DNA from: Sinorhizobium shofinae
Lineage (GTDB): Bacteria; Pseudomonadota; Alphaproteobacteria; Rhizobiales; Rhizobiaceae
Direction: 5' to 3'
NCBI GenBank assembly: GCA_001704765.1
Contig: MBFK01000150.1
Span: 70,969 to 134,968 of the forward strand
Length of the DNA: 64,000 nucleotides
This document shows positions 47,207 through 56,653 of this stretch, piece after piece. Made by a program: the position numbers and the translations under genes. The notes under the pieces are model-generated. The model was not told the origin of the DNA, made no database searches, and saw nothing but the letters and a program-made list of their open reading frames with translations. Position 1 is the first letter of the stretch. Each line of letters starts with the position of its first letter.

Positions 47207-48133
47207 TCAGAGCCCGATCTCGTATTTCCACGGCGGGTTGGCGCCCGCGCGCGACACGGTAACGGCGGCTGCCTTGGCGCCGAGCGCCAAGGCCTGCCGG
47301 ACCGCCTCGTCGCTCAGATTTGCGACCTGCTCCTTGGTCAGCAGACTGTTGAGCTTCAGCGAGGCCAGCACGCCGGCATCGAAGGTGTCGCCGGCGCCGA
47401 CCGTGTCGACGACCGTCACCCGCTCGCTTGCGACCTCGACCTTGTGGTCCCTCGTATAGCCGACGGCGCCGTCTGCGCCCCTGGTGATCACCACCAGCTT
47501 GGGACCGCGCTTCAGCCATTCGGCCGCGAGCGCGTCGTGGCTGCCCTCCATGCCGAACCAGGCGAGATCCTCGTCGGAGAACTTGATGATGTCGGACATC
47601 GCCGCCATACGGTTCATGCGGTTGAGATGCGCCTCCCGGTCCTTGATGAACCCCGGCCGGATATTGGGATCGAACGAGATGACCCGTTTTTCATGCTCCC
47701 GCGTCATCAACGCTTCATAGGTCGAGCCGCAAGGCTCGGGGATGAGGCTGATTGCGCCGAAATGCAGCGCCTCGCAAAAATCGCCGAACGCCGGCAGATG
47801 GTCCGTGGTGATCATCCGCCCGGCGGTGTTCTCGTCGAAGAAGGCGTAGCTCGCGTGTCCGTTGATGAGTTTCACGAAGGCGAGCGTCGTGTGCAGCGGC
47901 AGCGTGGCGCAGGGGCCGAAATCGACGTTCGCCGCTTTCAGCGTTTCCCGCAGGATGTCGCCGAACATGTCGTCGGAGAGCCCGGTGAAGAAACCCGTCG
48001 GAATGCCGAGCCTGCCAAGGGCGATCGCCGTGTTGAAGATGGCGCCCCCTGCATAGGGCGCAAAGGCGCTTTCCCCGGCCACCGTCTCGCGCGGCAGCAT
48101 GTCAATCAGGGCCTCTCCGCAGCAAACGATCAT
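47207..48133 (-). CDS. frk: Fructokinase (PfkB/ribokinase family)
   Basis: 308 residues. PfkB-family ends are both clear: IVCCGEALIDMLP with AFAPYAGGAIFNTAIALGRLG at the N-terminus, and VVDTVGAGDTFDAGVLASL with the catalytic Asp at the C-terminal signature. It should phosphorylate fructose to fructose-6-phosphate. The position beside pgi and near the fructose importer supports fructose as substrate. Gene order on this strand is pyrC, pyrE, then this gene with a 56-base gap. Confidence 0.9.
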   Translation of the reverse strand: MIVCCGEALIDMLPRETVAGESAFAPYAGGAIFNTAIALGRLGIPTGFFTGLSDDMFGDILRETLKAANVDFGPCATLPLHTTLAFVKLINGHASYAFFDENTAGRMITTDHLPAFGDFCEALHFGAISLIPEPCGSTYEALMTREHEKRVISFDPNIRPGFIKDREAHLNRMNRMAAMSDIIKFSDEDLAWFGMEGSHDALAAEWLKRGPKLVVITRGADGAVGYTRDHKVEVASERVTVVDTVGAGDTFDAGVLASLKLNSLLTKEQVANLSDEAVRQALALGAKAAAVTVSRAGANPPWKYEIGL

Positions 48134-48189
48134 GAACGTCCTCCCTTGAATACTATTCCATCGACTGGATCAGCGTCCCGGCGCCGCCA

Positions 48190-48888
48190 TCACTGTGCAG
48201 CGAGTGTGCCGACGCCACCGTTGCGGGCCGACCAGGCGAGCGGCGCATTGAGAAAAGCTTCGACCTCGTTCAGCGTCTTCTCGTCGAACAGCGCCTGCTC
48301 GCGGGCGACCGCGAGCACGTTGCGCCAGGTGGCGATGTAATGCAGGTCGACTCCCTTGGATTTCATGTTGGCCCGCGCTTCGGGGAAAATGTCGTAATAG
48401 AAGAGGGCAATGCCGTGTTCGACAATGCCGCCGGCCGCGCGGATCGCATCGATGAATTTGAACATCGAACCGCCGGCGGTTGTCAGGTCCTCGATCACCA
48501 GGACACGCGCGCCCTCCGGCATATGGCCTTCGATCTGGGCGTTGCGGCCATGTCCTTTCGGCGCCTTGCGCACATAGATCATCGGCAGGCCGAGCCGTTC
48601 GGCAAGCATGGCAGCAAAGGGGATGCCGGCCGTTTCGCCGCCGGCCACGACGTCGAACTGCTCGAAGCCGGCCTGACTGAGGATCGTCGCGGCGGCGAAG
48701 TCCATCACCGCCGAGCGGATGCGCGGATAGGATATCAGCTTGCGGCAGTCGATATAGACAGGGCTCGCCATGCCGGAGGACAGCTTGTAAGGCTCGTCGG
48801 CGCGGAAATGTACCGCCTTGATCTCCCAGAGCATCTTCGCAACCAGCTCGGCCATCACCGCCTTGTCGGTGAATGCGTTCGAAAGCAT
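48190..48888 (-). CDS. pyrE: Orotate phosphoribosyltransferase
   Basis: 232 residues; joins orotate to PRPP in UMP synthesis. PRPP motif: [22 protein letters not shown]; other segments are [19 protein letters not shown] and [20 protein letters not shown]. It follows pyrC by 23 bases and is surely co-transcribed with it. Confidence 0.95.
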   Translation of the reverse strand: MLSNAFTDKAVMAELVAKMLWEIKAVHFRADEPYKLSSGMASPVYIDCRKLISYPRIRSAVMDFAAATILSQAGFEQFDVVAGGETAGIPFAAMLAERLGLPMIYVRKAPKGHGRNAQIEGHMPEGARVLVIEDLTTAGGSMFKFIDAIRAAGGIVEHGIALFYYDIFPEARANMKSKGVDLHYIATWRNVLAVAREQALFDEKTLNEVEAFLNAPLAWSARNGGVGTLAAQ

Positions 48889-48911
48889 GACCTCTCCTTA
48901 AAAATCGATAA

Positions 48912-49949
48912 TCAGACGACGGCCCAATAGAGCGGGAACATCGGGTCGAAAACGGTGATCGGACCGGCCTCGGTCTCGACCTTGGCGGGATAGCGGACCG
49001 GCTCGTTGCCCTTGCGCAGCGTGATCGTCTCCTCATTCGCCGGAAGGCCGTACCAGGCGGGGCCGTTCAGCGAGGTGAAGGCCTCGAGCCGGTCGAGCGC
49101 GCCCTCCTCCTCGAACACCTGAGCAAGGCAGCTCATCGTGTTGATGGAGGTGTAGATGCCGGCGCAGCCGCAGGCGCATTCCTTGAGCGGATCGACATGC
49201 GGGGCGGAGTCGGTGCCGAGGAAGAACCGCACGTCCCCCGACACTGCGGCCGCGCGCAAGGCCAGACGGTGCGTCTCGCGTTTGGCGACGGGCAGGCAGT
49301 AATAATGCGGCTTGATGCCGCCGACGAGGATGGCGTTGCGATTGATGATCAGGTGATGGGTGGTGATCGATCCGGCGAGGTTGCCCGTCGATTCCTTGAT
49401 ATAGTCGACCCCGTCCTTCGTCGTCACGTGCTCCATGGTGATGCGGAGGTCGGGCAGCCGCCGATGCAGCGGAATGAGCACTGTTTCGATGAACACGGCC
49501 TCACGGTCGAAAATGTCGACCTCTGGCGTCGTCACTTCGCCGTGGACGCAGAGGGGCATTCCGATCTCGGCCATGCGCTCGAGAACCGGCATCGCCTTGG
49601 CAATGTCGCGCACGCCGCTGTGCGAATTGGTGGTCGCGCCCGCCGGATAAAGCTTCACCGCCTTGACGAGGCCGCTCCTGTAGCCGGCCTCGACATCGTC
49701 CGGATCGGTCCCCTCGGTAAGGTAGAGCGTCATCAACGGTTCGAACCGGTCACCGGCCGGAATGGCGGCGAGGATGCGTTCACGATAGGCGGCCGCGTCG
49801 GCGGCGGTCACCACTGGCGGCACCAGATTGGGCATGATGATGGCGCGGGCGAAATGGCGGCTCGTGTCGCCGACGACGCCCCGCAGCACGCCGCCGTCGC
49901 GCAGGTGGAGATGCCAGTCGTCCGGGCGGCGGATAACGAGCTCTTGCAT
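48912..49949 (-). CDS. pyrC: Dihydroorotase (class II)
   Basis: 345 residues; zinc enzyme closing carbamoyl aspartate to dihydroorotate. Metal and substrate motifs: [34 protein letters not shown] and LGTDSAPH. The length and LHLRDG motif mark the E. coli-type class. Translation starts with MQELVIRRP. Upstream gap to frcK contains a palindromic element. Confidence 0.95.
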   Translation of the reverse strand: MQELVIRRPDDWHLHLRDGGVLRGVVGDTSRHFARAIIMPNLVPPVVTAADAAAYRERILAAIPAGDRFEPLMTLYLTEGTDPDDVEAGYRSGLVKAVKLYPAGATTNSHSGVRDIAKAMPVLERMAEIGMPLCVHGEVTTPEVDIFDREAVFIETVLIPLHRRLPDLRITMEHVTTKDGVDYIKESTGNLAGSITTHHLIINRNAILVGGIKPHYYCLPVAKRETHRLALRAAAVSGDVRFFLGTDSAPHVDPLKECACGCAGIYTSINTMSCLAQVFEEEGALDRLEAFTSLNGPAWYGLPANEETITLRKGNEPVRYPAKVETEAGPITVFDPMFPLYWAVV

Positions 49950-50096
49950 GTCAGCTTTCTCCCGATGCTCGCGCCCGATCCGCGCGGGTGGCGTCGAAGC
50001 CGGCCGATGCGCTTCAAAGGGCGGTAACTCATGTGGTGAAACCGCGCTTCGATATCATCATTGCGCCGCCGAAGACAATGGCGATTCGAAAAGGTT

Positions 50097-50146
50097 AGGG
50101 CAGGATGCGGGCGGAAAACCGCATCGACTTTTCCTCATCCCGCTCT
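50097..50146 (-). repeat. 50-bp palindromic intergenic element
   Basis: On the minus strand: AGAGCGGGATGAGGAAAAGT, then GATGCGGTTTTCCGCCCGCA and a CCT end. It is the inverted counterpart of 33999-34048 and lies between frcK (stop 11 bases away) and pyrC. Confidence 0.75.
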
Positions 50147-50156
50147 AGACCATCTT

Positions 50157-50777
50157 TCAGAAATCCCGGATCACGAGATCGCTGGCGCGGCGGCTGCCGA
50201 CGACGCGGCGGGCGTTCGGGATATCGTTGCCGAAAGCCTTCTTCCGTGCGGTCTCCTCATCATAGCCGTGATCGTACCAGCGCTGCAGCAATCGCCGCTC
50301 CAGCACCTCGATCCCCGGATCGACGAAGATCGAATAGTCGAAGGCCCCATCGAGCCTGCTCCACGGCACCTCGTCGAGCAACAGATAATTCCCCTCGACC
50401 AACACGATGCGCGTTTCCGGCGCGATTGCCCGTGCCGAGGCGATCGCCAGTTCGCGGGTACGGTCGAACACCGGAACGAGCACCTCGCCATCGTTGGCAC
50501 GGACCGCAGCCAAGGTCGACAGGAACGCTCGTACGTCGAAGGTTTCGGGCGCCCCCTTGCGCGGGAGCAGACCCTTCTCAATGAGGACGGCATTGTCCAT
50601 GTGGAAGCCGTCCATGGGAAGCACCGCGACGCTTTCCCCCGACTCGGCGATCGCCTCGGCAAGAGCGTCGGAAAGCGTCGACTTACCCGCGCCAGGCGGA
50701 CCGGCGATGGCGACGATGAAACGGCCGGCACTCGCCGCCCGTTTCAGGATCTCGTCCCTCAAGGACTGCACGTTCAT
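50157..50777 (-). CDS. frcK: Fructose-locus kinase FrcK (uridine kinase-like P-loop protein)
   Basis: 206 residues. Walker A is AGPPGAGKST; VLPMDGFHMDNAVL and VEGNYLLLDEVPW fit the phosphoribulokinase/uridine kinase fold. In S. meliloti frcK is the last gene of the fructose transport operon; its physiological substrate is not settled to my knowledge. Its ATG overlaps the frcA stop (ATGA), implying coupling. Confidence 0.9.
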   Translation of the reverse strand: MNVQSLRDEILKRAASAGRFIVAIAGPPGAGKSTLSDALAEAIAESGESVAVLPMDGFHMDNAVLIEKGLLPRKGAPETFDVRAFLSTLAAVRANDGEVLVPVFDRTRELAIASARAIAPETRIVLVEGNYLLLDEVPWSRLDGAFDYSIFVDPGIEVLERRLLQRWYDHGYDEETARKKAFGNDIPNARRVVGSRRASDLVIRDF

Positions 50778-51556
50778 GCGGCAAGCGCCTCGCCGGGCGG
50801 CGCCTTGGCACCGGTCATGAAGGCGACCGCGTCCGACATGGTGTATTCCTTCGGATTGATGACGCAGAGCCGACGGCCGAGGCGATGGATGTGGATCCGG
50901 TCCGCGACCTCGAAGACATGCGGCATGTTGTGCGAGATCAGCACGATCGGCAGACCGCGACGACGCACGTCGAGGATCAGCTCCAGGACGCGCCGGCTCT
51001 CCTTGACGCCCAAGGCCGCGGTCGGCTCGTCCATGATGACGACCTTGGAGCCGAAGGCGGCGGCGCGCGCTACCGCCACGCCCTGGCGCTGGCCGCCCGA
51101 GAGCGTTTCCACCGCCTGGTTGATGTTCTGGATCGTCATCAGGCCGAGCTCGGAAAGCTTCGCTCGCGCCATCTTCTCCATGGCCGAGCGATCGAGGGTG
51201 CGAAACAGCTTGCCGAAGAGACCCGGCTTCCTGATCTCGCGCCCGAGGAACATGTTGTCGGCGATCGACAGTGCCGGCGACAGGGCGAGGTTCTGGTAGA
51301 CCGTCTCGATACCGGCGGCGCGTGCCTCCATCGGCGAGCGGAAATGCACCGGCTGGCCCTCAAGGCGGATCTCGCCTTCGTCCGGTGTGACGGCGCCGGA
51401 GATCGCCTTGATCATCGAGGACTTTCCGGCGCCGTTGTCGCCGATCACGGCGAGGATTTCACCCGGGTAGAGGTCGAAATCGGCATGATCGAGGGCAGTG
51501 ACGCGGCCATAGCGCTTGACGAGACCGCGGGCGGTGAGAATGGGTTCCTGTGCCAT
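50774..51556 (-). CDS. frcA: Fructose ABC transporter ATPase FrcA
   Basis: 260 residues. Walker A GDNGAGKSS, signature LSGGQRQGVAVARA and Walker B VVIMDEPTAAL are present. It is a single-domain sugar ATPase, unlike the double-domain RbsA/XylG type. The start at 51556 overlaps the frcC stop (TAATG); the much longer open reading to 52285 is in frcC and is rejected. It energises fructose import, in S. meliloti also mannose and ribose. Confidence 0.94.
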   Translation of the reverse strand: MAQEPILTARGLVKRYGRVTALDHADFDLYPGEILAVIGDNGAGKSSMIKAISGAVTPDEGEIRLEGQPVHFRSPMEARAAGIETVYQNLALSPALSIADNMFLGREIRKPGLFGKLFRTLDRSAMEKMARAKLSELGLMTIQNINQAVETLSGGQRQGVAVARAAAFGSKVVIMDEPTAALGVKESRRVLELILDVRRRGLPIVLISHNMPHVFEVADRIHIHRLGRRLCVINPKEYTMSDAVAFMTGAKAPPGEALAA

Positions 51557-52641
51557 TACGCTGCTACCTTTCTGATCCACTGGTCGACTGCGACGGCGGA
51601 GATGATGAGCACGCCGGTCAGGAAGACCTTCCATTGCGGGTCGGCGCCGAGCATGTTGAGGCCCATCGACACGACGCCGACGATCATCGCGCCGATCAGG
51701 GTTCCGAGGATCGAGCCGCGACCGCCAAAGAGCGAGATGCCGCCGATCACGGCCGCGGTAATTGCCTGGAGGTTGTAGTCGGTGACCGCCGCAGACGGGG
51801 AGATCGAGCCGTTTCGGCCGATCGACACCCAGGCGGCCAAAGCGGCGATCAGGCCGGCGATGGTGTAGGCGCTCAGGAGCACCTTGCCGACGCGGATACC
51901 GGAAAGCTTGGCGGCTTCCGGATCGTCGCCAACGGCATAGAGGTGACGCCCCCAGGCCGTGTGGTTCAGCGCGTACCAGAGACCGAAGACCAGCACGACC
52001 ATGGCGACGACACCGAGGGTCAACACCGCCGCGCCGACCTTGAAGTTCACGCCGAAGACATGCAACCACTGGGTCACCGCAGTAACGTCCGCCTCGCGGA
52101 TGGTCGCGTTCTCCGAGTAGATGAAGTTCGTCGACATAATCACGTACCAGGTGCCGAGCGTGACGATGAAGGGCGGCAGCTTCAGGCGCGACACCAAAAG
52201 ACCGTTCAAAAGCCCGCAGGCGCCGCCGACCAGGAATCCGGCCGCCACTGCAATCGGCGCCGGCAGGCCGTAGCTCACGGCGCAATTGCCCATGACGACC
52301 GCCGAGATGACCATGATGACGCCGATCGAGAGATCGATACCGGCCGTCAGGATCACCAGCGTCTGCGCCGCGCCGAGCATACCGACGACCGCGATCTGCT
52401 GAAGGATCAGCGTCAGTGTATAGGACGAGAAGAACCTGCCGCCGATCGCAAGCCCGAAGACAAGGATCGACGCAATGAGCACGACGAACGGCACGGCCGC
52501 CGGCGTCGAATGCAGGAAATGCTGAATCTTCTGAAGCGGCGTCTTGTCATGCGTGTCGAAAGACGCCACATCCGTCGAACTGTTGACCAGGACTTTTTCG
52601 AACTCCTGGGATGGTTGTGCGGCTGTGTTTGGCTCGCCCAT
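51556..52641 (-). CDS. frcC: Fructose ABC transporter permease FrcC
   Basis: 361 residues, about nine to ten membrane helices of the RbsC/XylH family. Landmarks: AAQTLVILTAGIDLSIGVIMVISAVVMG, GLLVSRLKLPPFIVTLGTW and the C-terminal AAVIGGISLFGGRGSILGTLIGA. An N-terminal soluble tail of ~50 residues precedes the first helix. It presumably acts as a homodimer with FrcA and FrcB. Confidence 0.94.
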   Translation of the reverse strand: MGEPNTAAQPSQEFEKVLVNSSTDVASFDTHDKTPLQKIQHFLHSTPAAVPFVVLIASILVFGLAIGGRFFSSYTLTLILQQIAVVGMLGAAQTLVILTAGIDLSIGVIMVISAVVMGNCAVSYGLPAPIAVAAGFLVGGACGLLNGLLVSRLKLPPFIVTLGTWYVIMSTNFIYSENATIREADVTAVTQWLHVFGVNFKVGAAVLTLGVVAMVVLVFGLWYALNHTAWGRHLYAVGDDPEAAKLSGIRVGKVLLSAYTIAGLIAALAAWVSIGRNGSISPSAAVTDYNLQAITAAVIGGISLFGGRGSILGTLIGAMIVGVVSMGLNMLGADPQWKVFLTGVLIISAVAVDQWIRKVAA

Positions 52642-52787
52642 GGAGACTCCTCCCGTAAACCCACTCTCAAGGGGTGCATTGCTGCCGGATGCGCGGCCCG
52701 CGGTGGTCGCGGCGACTTCCAGAATTTTTAATCACGGCAAGTCCGGACTGCCATCCAGGTCGCAACCGTGATTGGTTCCGAGAAGCC

Positions 52788-52837
52788 AGAGCGGGACGCG
52801 CGCGGAAGCGCATCGCGACTTTCCTTTATCCCGCTCT
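52788..52837. repeat. 50-bp palindromic intergenic element
   Basis: AGAGCGGGACGCGCGCGG...TTTATCCCGCTCT, same family as 33999-34048, here between frcB and frcC. Outer arms AGAGCGGGA/TCCCGCTCT are intact. Confidence 0.72.
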
Positions 52838-52883
52838 AAGGTTTGCGCAGGTTTCGCGCCTTGTCAAAGACCCCGGCGCTTAC

Positions 52884-52911
52884 GGGAAGGGCGGCCGGGG
52901 CCGCCCTTCCC
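52884..52911 (-). terminator. Strong stem-loop after frcB
   Basis: GGGAAGGGCGGCC and GGCCGCCCTTCCC pair almost perfectly around a very short loop. It lies 30 bases after frcB, before the permease gene, with no T-run. Likely an attenuator or RNA stabiliser giving excess binding protein. Confidence 0.72.
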
Positions 52912-52940
52912 TGTCGGTTTCGGTTCGGACAAGCGGGCGA

Positions 52941-53966
52941 TCAGCCCCAGCACTTCTCCGTACCGACCTTGGTGTCGATCGATTCGACGCCGGCGGCCGG
53001 CTTGTCGGTGACAAGCGCCACACCGGTGTCGAAGAAGTCCTTGCCCTCGGTCGGCTTCGGCTTCTCGCCGGTGTCAGCGAATTTCTTGATCGCCTCGATG
53101 CCGAGCGCTGCCATCATCAGCGGATATTGCTGCGACGTGGCACCGATGACGCCTTCGGCAACAGACTTGACGCCCGGGCAACCACCGTCGACCGATACGA
53201 TCAGCACGTCCTTCTCCTTGCCGACAGCCTTGAGCGCCTGGTAGGCGCCGACCGCGGCGGGCTCGTTGATCGTGTGAATGACGTTGATGTCCGGATCCTT
53301 CTGCAGAAGGTTTTCCATTGCCGTGCGGCCGCCTTCTTCGTTGCCGTTCGTCACGTCATGGCCGACGATGCGCGGATCGTCCTCGTCGCCGATCTTGTTC
53401 GGATCCTTGGGATCGATACCGAAGCCGATCATGAAGCCCTGATCGCGCAGCACGTCGACGGTTGGCTGCGACGGGGTAAGATCGAGGAAGCCAACCTTTG
53501 CAGTCTTCGCATTATCGCCCATCGTCGCGGCCGCCCACTGGCCGATCAGCTTGCCTGCGAGCAGGTTGTCGGTCGCGAATGTCGCGTCGGCAGCCGTCGC
53601 CGGATCGAGAGGCGTATCGAGGGCGATCACGAGAATGCCTGCATCCTGCGCCTTCTTTACCTGATCGACGATCGCCTTGGTGTCGGACGCAGCGATGAGA
53701 ATGCCCTTCGCTCCATCGGCAATGCACGATTCGATAGCGGCAACCTGACTGTCGTGATCACCGTCGACCTTGCCGGCATAGGCCTTCAGCGTGACGCCGA
53801 GTTCCTGGGCCTTGGCAGTCGCGCCTTCCTTCATCTTCACGAAGAAGGGGTTGGTGTCAGTCTTCGTGATGAGGCAGGCAGAGACGTCGGCCGCCTGCGA
53901 CGGCGACGCGAAAGCAACGCCGAGGACGAGCGCGCCGAATGCGGTGGAAAGAACAGTTTTCTTCAT
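52941..53966 (-). CDS. frcB: Periplasmic fructose-binding protein FrcB
   Basis: 341 residues with signal peptide [24 protein letters not shown]. Mature part has the RbsB-like fold: [56 protein letters not shown] and [21 protein letters not shown] 53966 follows GGGAGGGTTTG; the frame runs open to 54236 but that part is Arg/Pro-rich leader. It is the first gene of frcBCAK. Confidence 0.95.
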   Translation of the reverse strand: MKKTVLSTAFGALVLGVAFASPSQAADVSACLITKTDTNPFFVKMKEGATAKAQELGVTLKAYAGKVDGDHDSQVAAIESCIADGAKGILIAASDTKAIVDQVKKAQDAGILVIALDTPLDPATAADATFATDNLLAGKLIGQWAAATMGDNAKTAKVGFLDLTPSQPTVDVLRDQGFMIGFGIDPKDPNKIGDEDDPRIVGHDVTNGNEEGGRTAMENLLQKDPDINVIHTINEPAAVGAYQALKAVGKEKDVLIVSVDGGCPGVKSVAEGVIGATSQQYPLMMAALGIEAIKKFADTGEKPKPTEGKDFFDTGVALVTDKPAAGVESIDTKVGTEKCWG

Positions 53967-54090
53967 CAAACCCTCCCAAGGATTAAGATGCCGGGGACCG
54001 GCCTTCAGGCTTCGTCGTCGCAGCATTCTCCTCCGCTGCCGACGGCGCTTCCGAGCGTCAATCAAACACCAATTTTTCCGAGTGTCAATA

Positions 54091-54111
54091 AATAAATCAA
54101 ATTGAATTATT
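54091..54111. promoter_or_regulatory. AT-rich palindrome, candidate FrcR operator
   Basis: AATAA-a-TCAA and TTGA-a-TTATT face each other around one A in an otherwise GC-rich region, between divergent frcB and the ROK regulator gene. ROK repressors such as Mlc/NagC use AT-rich TTATTT/AAATAA sites, so this is the best operator candidate. Confidence 0.5.
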
Positions 54112-54234
54112 ATCTGGATGTGGCATTCTGCGTGCAGCGGCATGTCGGGCGCGAGCGACCGGCGGCCAAAATGAGCGGGCGGGAGTGGAAACAAGATCTC
54201 GCGTGAAGGGATGCCAACGGGAGGAGACGGTGGC

Positions 54235-55467
54235 ATGTCACTGATAGACGACCCCCACGGGGGATCGGCGCAACCCGACGTGATCGACCCGAGCGGCGGG
54301 GCGAACCAGACGCGCGTGCGCGCCTATAATGAGCGGCTCGTCATGTCGCTGGTGCGTCGCCACGGCAGCCTGTCCAAGGCAGATATCGCGCGCCGGTCCG
54401 GACTTTCCGCACAGACCGTCTCGGTCATCATGCGCGCGCTCGAGGCCGACGGGCTGCTCATACGTGGCGCCCCGGTGCGCGGCCGCGTCGGCCAGCCCTC
54501 GATCCCCATGCGGCTCAATCCGGATGCGGTCTATTCCTTTGGAGTCAAGATCGGCCGCCGCAGCGCCGACCTGGTGCTGATGGATTTCCTCGGCACCATC
54601 CGCCTGCATCTCCACCAGACCCACACCTATCCGCTGCCCGACGACCTCGTCACCTTCATCGTCGAGGGCATCGAAAAGCTCGAAAGGGAGCTCAGCCCCG
54701 AAAATCGCAAGCGCATCGCAGGCGTCGGCATCGCGACGCCCTTCGAACTGTGGAACTGGGCTGAGGAGGTCGGGGCGCCCCACGACGAGATGGACAGGTG
54801 GCGCAATTTCGACCTGCAGGCGGCGGTCGCCGCGCGGACGCCGCACCCCGTCTTCCTCCAGAACGACGGCACCAGTGCCTGCGGGGCAGAGCTCGCCTTC
54901 GGCGTCGGCGCCAACTATCCGGATTTTGTCTATTTCTACATCGGCTCGTTCATCGGGGGCGGCGTCGTGCTCAACTCCGCGCTGTTCTCGGGCCGGACCG
55001 GCACTGCCGGTGCCGTCGGCCCATTGCCGGTCTCAGGCAAAGACGGCAAGACGACGCAATTGCTGAAGATCGCCTCGGTCTTCGTCCTCGAGAAGCTGCT
55101 GCGCGAGCGTGGCGTGGATCCGAAGCCGCTCTGGTATTCGGCCGACGACTGGATCGATTTCGGCGAGCCGCTCGAGGTCTGGATCCAGGATTCGGCGGCC
55201 GCACTGGCACAGGCCGTCGTCTCGGCCGTCTCCATCGTCGACTTTTCCGCCGCCGTGATCGACGGCGGTTTCCCGCCTTGGGTACGGGCCCGCCTGCTGG
55301 CGGCGACGCGCAAGGCGCTGCAGACGCTCGACCTCCAAGGCGTCACGGTTCCGGACCTCGTCGAGGGTGTGGTCGGAAGCCACGCCCGGGCGATCGGCGG
55401 AGCGAGCCTACCGCTCTTTTCCCGCTATCTGCTCGATACCAATGTACTCTTCAAGGAGCTTAGCTAA
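54235..55467 (+). CDS. frcR: ROK-family transcriptional regulator of the frc locus
   Basis: 410 residues. N-terminal winged helix: [44 protein letters not shown]; the rest is the ROK sugar-kinase-like fold ([46 protein letters not shown]). The ROK zinc motif CxCGxxGC is not present. ATG 54235 has GGAGGAGACGGTGGC upstream. Divergent from frcB, it is the probable fructose-responsive repressor. Its stop overlaps the next start (TAATG). Confidence 0.88.
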   Translation: MSLIDDPHGGSAQPDVIDPSGGANQTRVRAYNERLVMSLVRRHGSLSKADIARRSGLSAQTVSVIMRALEADGLLIRGAPVRGRVGQPSIPMRLNPDAVYSFGVKIGRRSADLVLMDFLGTIRLHLHQTHTYPLPDDLVTFIVEGIEKLERELSPENRKRIAGVGIATPFELWNWAEEVGAPHDEMDRWRNFDLQAAVAARTPHPVFLQNDGTSACGAELAFGVGANYPDFVYFYIGSFIGGGVVLNSALFSGRTGTAGAVGPLPVSGKDGKTTQLLKIASVFVLEKLLRERGVDPKPLWYSADDWIDFGEPLEVWIQDSAAALAQAVVSAVSIVDFSAAVIDGGFPPWVRARLLAATRKALQTLDLQGVTVPDLVEGVVGSHARAIGGASLPLFSRYLLDTNVLFKELS

Positions 55468-55895
55468 TGCTGAAAGGAATAGACCCCATTCTGAGCCCGG
55501 AACTATTGTCCGCGCTCAGAGCGATGGGGCATGGCGACGAGATCGCCCTCGTCGACGGGAACTATCCGGGGCAGGAGCATGCCCGCCGCCTGGTGCGGCT
55601 CGACGGGCACCACCTAGTCCCTGTCCTCGATGCCATTCTCAGCGTGCTGCCGATCGACGATTTCGTGCCGGAGGCGATCTTCCGCGCGACGGTCAAGCAG
55701 GACAAGGAAGCGCTTGATCCGGTGCACCGGGACATCATCGAATGCTGCCGCAAGCACGAACCGGGGCAGCCGGTCGTTCCCTTGCTCGGCGCGGATTTCT
55801 ACCCGCGCGTGAAGGCGGCCCATACGGTCGTGCAGACCAGCGAACCGCGCCTCTACGGCAATGTCATCCTGCGCAAGGGGGTGATCTACCCCTGA
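55467..55895 (+). CDS. RbsD/FucU-family sugar mutarotase
   Basis: 142 residues. GIDPILSPELLSALRAMGHGDEIALVDGNYPG carries the family His in MGHGD, and the end RLYGNVILRKGVIYP is typical. Such proteins interconvert sugar ring forms (pyranose/furanose or anomers). Its start overlaps the ROK regulator stop by one base (TAATG), so it is translated with it and probably serves sugars brought in by the Frc transporter. Confidence 0.9.
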   Translation: MLKGIDPILSPELLSALRAMGHGDEIALVDGNYPGQEHARRLVRLDGHHLVPVLDAILSVLPIDDFVPEAIFRATVKQDKEALDPVHRDIIECCRKHEPGQPVVPLLGADFYPRVKAAHTVVQTSEPRLYGNVILRKGVIYP

Positions 55896-55911
55896 GATCA
55901 CGTGACAATGC

Positions 55912-55944
55912 AAAGAACCCGCCGGTCGTGCCGGCGGGTTCTTG
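55912..55944. terminator. Bidirectional terminator hairpin
   Basis: AAGAACCCGCCGG-tcgtg-CCGGCGGGTTCTT, perfect 13-bp stem, between the convergent mutarotase and DoxX genes. Confidence 0.9.
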
Positions 55945-55970
55945 CTGTAATCCGAGCGACGTCCGTCGCC

Positions 55971-56408
55971 TTAGGCAGCGACGGGCCTGCCGAGGCGGGC
56001 GTCAAGCGAGAGCGCTCCGGGGCCGAAGCCGGCAAGCACCACGAAAGCACCGGCAATGGTGATGTTTTTCATCATCATGATCTGGTTGAACACCGTTAGC
56101 AGGCCGTTTGCCGCTTCCGGGAAGTCCGGAACGTTGATCGGGCCGCCATGGAAGACGAAAGCCGTGACGAGGCAGAAAGCGGCGAGCAGATAGGAAGCGA
56201 TACGCGTCTGGAAGCCGACCAGAACGGCAAGACCCGCAGCCAGCTCGAAGAGACCGGCAAGATAGGCGAGCGCGGTTGCCGCCGGCCATCCGGCATTGGT
56301 GATCATGCCGGCCGTACCCGCCGGATCGGTGAGCTTGCCGAAGCCGGAGACGATGAAAATGATCGAGAGAAGAACGCGCCCGATGAGGACGATGACATTC
56401 TGAGGCAT
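55971..56408 (-). CDS. DoxX-family membrane protein
   Basis: 145 residues with four hydrophobic segments: VIVLIGRVLLSIIFIVSGFGKLTDP at the N-terminus, then ALAYLAGLFELAAGLAVLVGF, YLLAAFCLVTAFVFHGG and NITIAGAFVVLAGFGPG. This is the DoxX pattern. The function is unclear; relatives take part in redox stress complexes. It stands alone on its strand. Confidence 0.9.
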   Translation of the reverse strand: MPQNVIVLIGRVLLSIIFIVSGFGKLTDPAGTAGMITNAGWPAATALAYLAGLFELAAGLAVLVGFQTRIASYLLAAFCLVTAFVFHGGPINVPDFPEAANGLLTVFNQIMMMKNITIAGAFVVLAGFGPGALSLDARLGRPVAA

Positions 56409-56653
56409 GCGCGAGGCTCCTGTTGGAAACTGATTTGGCCACAGGAATATCAGTATTTTCAGAATCGACCAGCCGCCCAGGCGGAAACAGATCGTTCACA
56501 ATTTCGAGACGAGGGCGTGACATCGTCAACATAAGCTCCACGACGCCGTCGTCTTCGGACAACGCTTCCATCCGCCAAGCTCTTTTTGTGTTGCAAGAGG
56601 CCGCGACTGTGTAAAGAATTCCCGCGCGTCAAGGGCACGCGCGGGGAAATCTC

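Noticed and set aside
51557..52285. N-terminal extension of frcA into the frcC region
   Set aside because: The part upstream of 51556 is frcC in another frame; the true ATG overlaps the frcC stop and gives the normal ATPase length.
53967..54236. N-terminal extension of frcB
   Set aside because: Arg/Pro-rich with no similarity, and it covers the control region; the signal peptide starts at 53966 after a good ribosome site.
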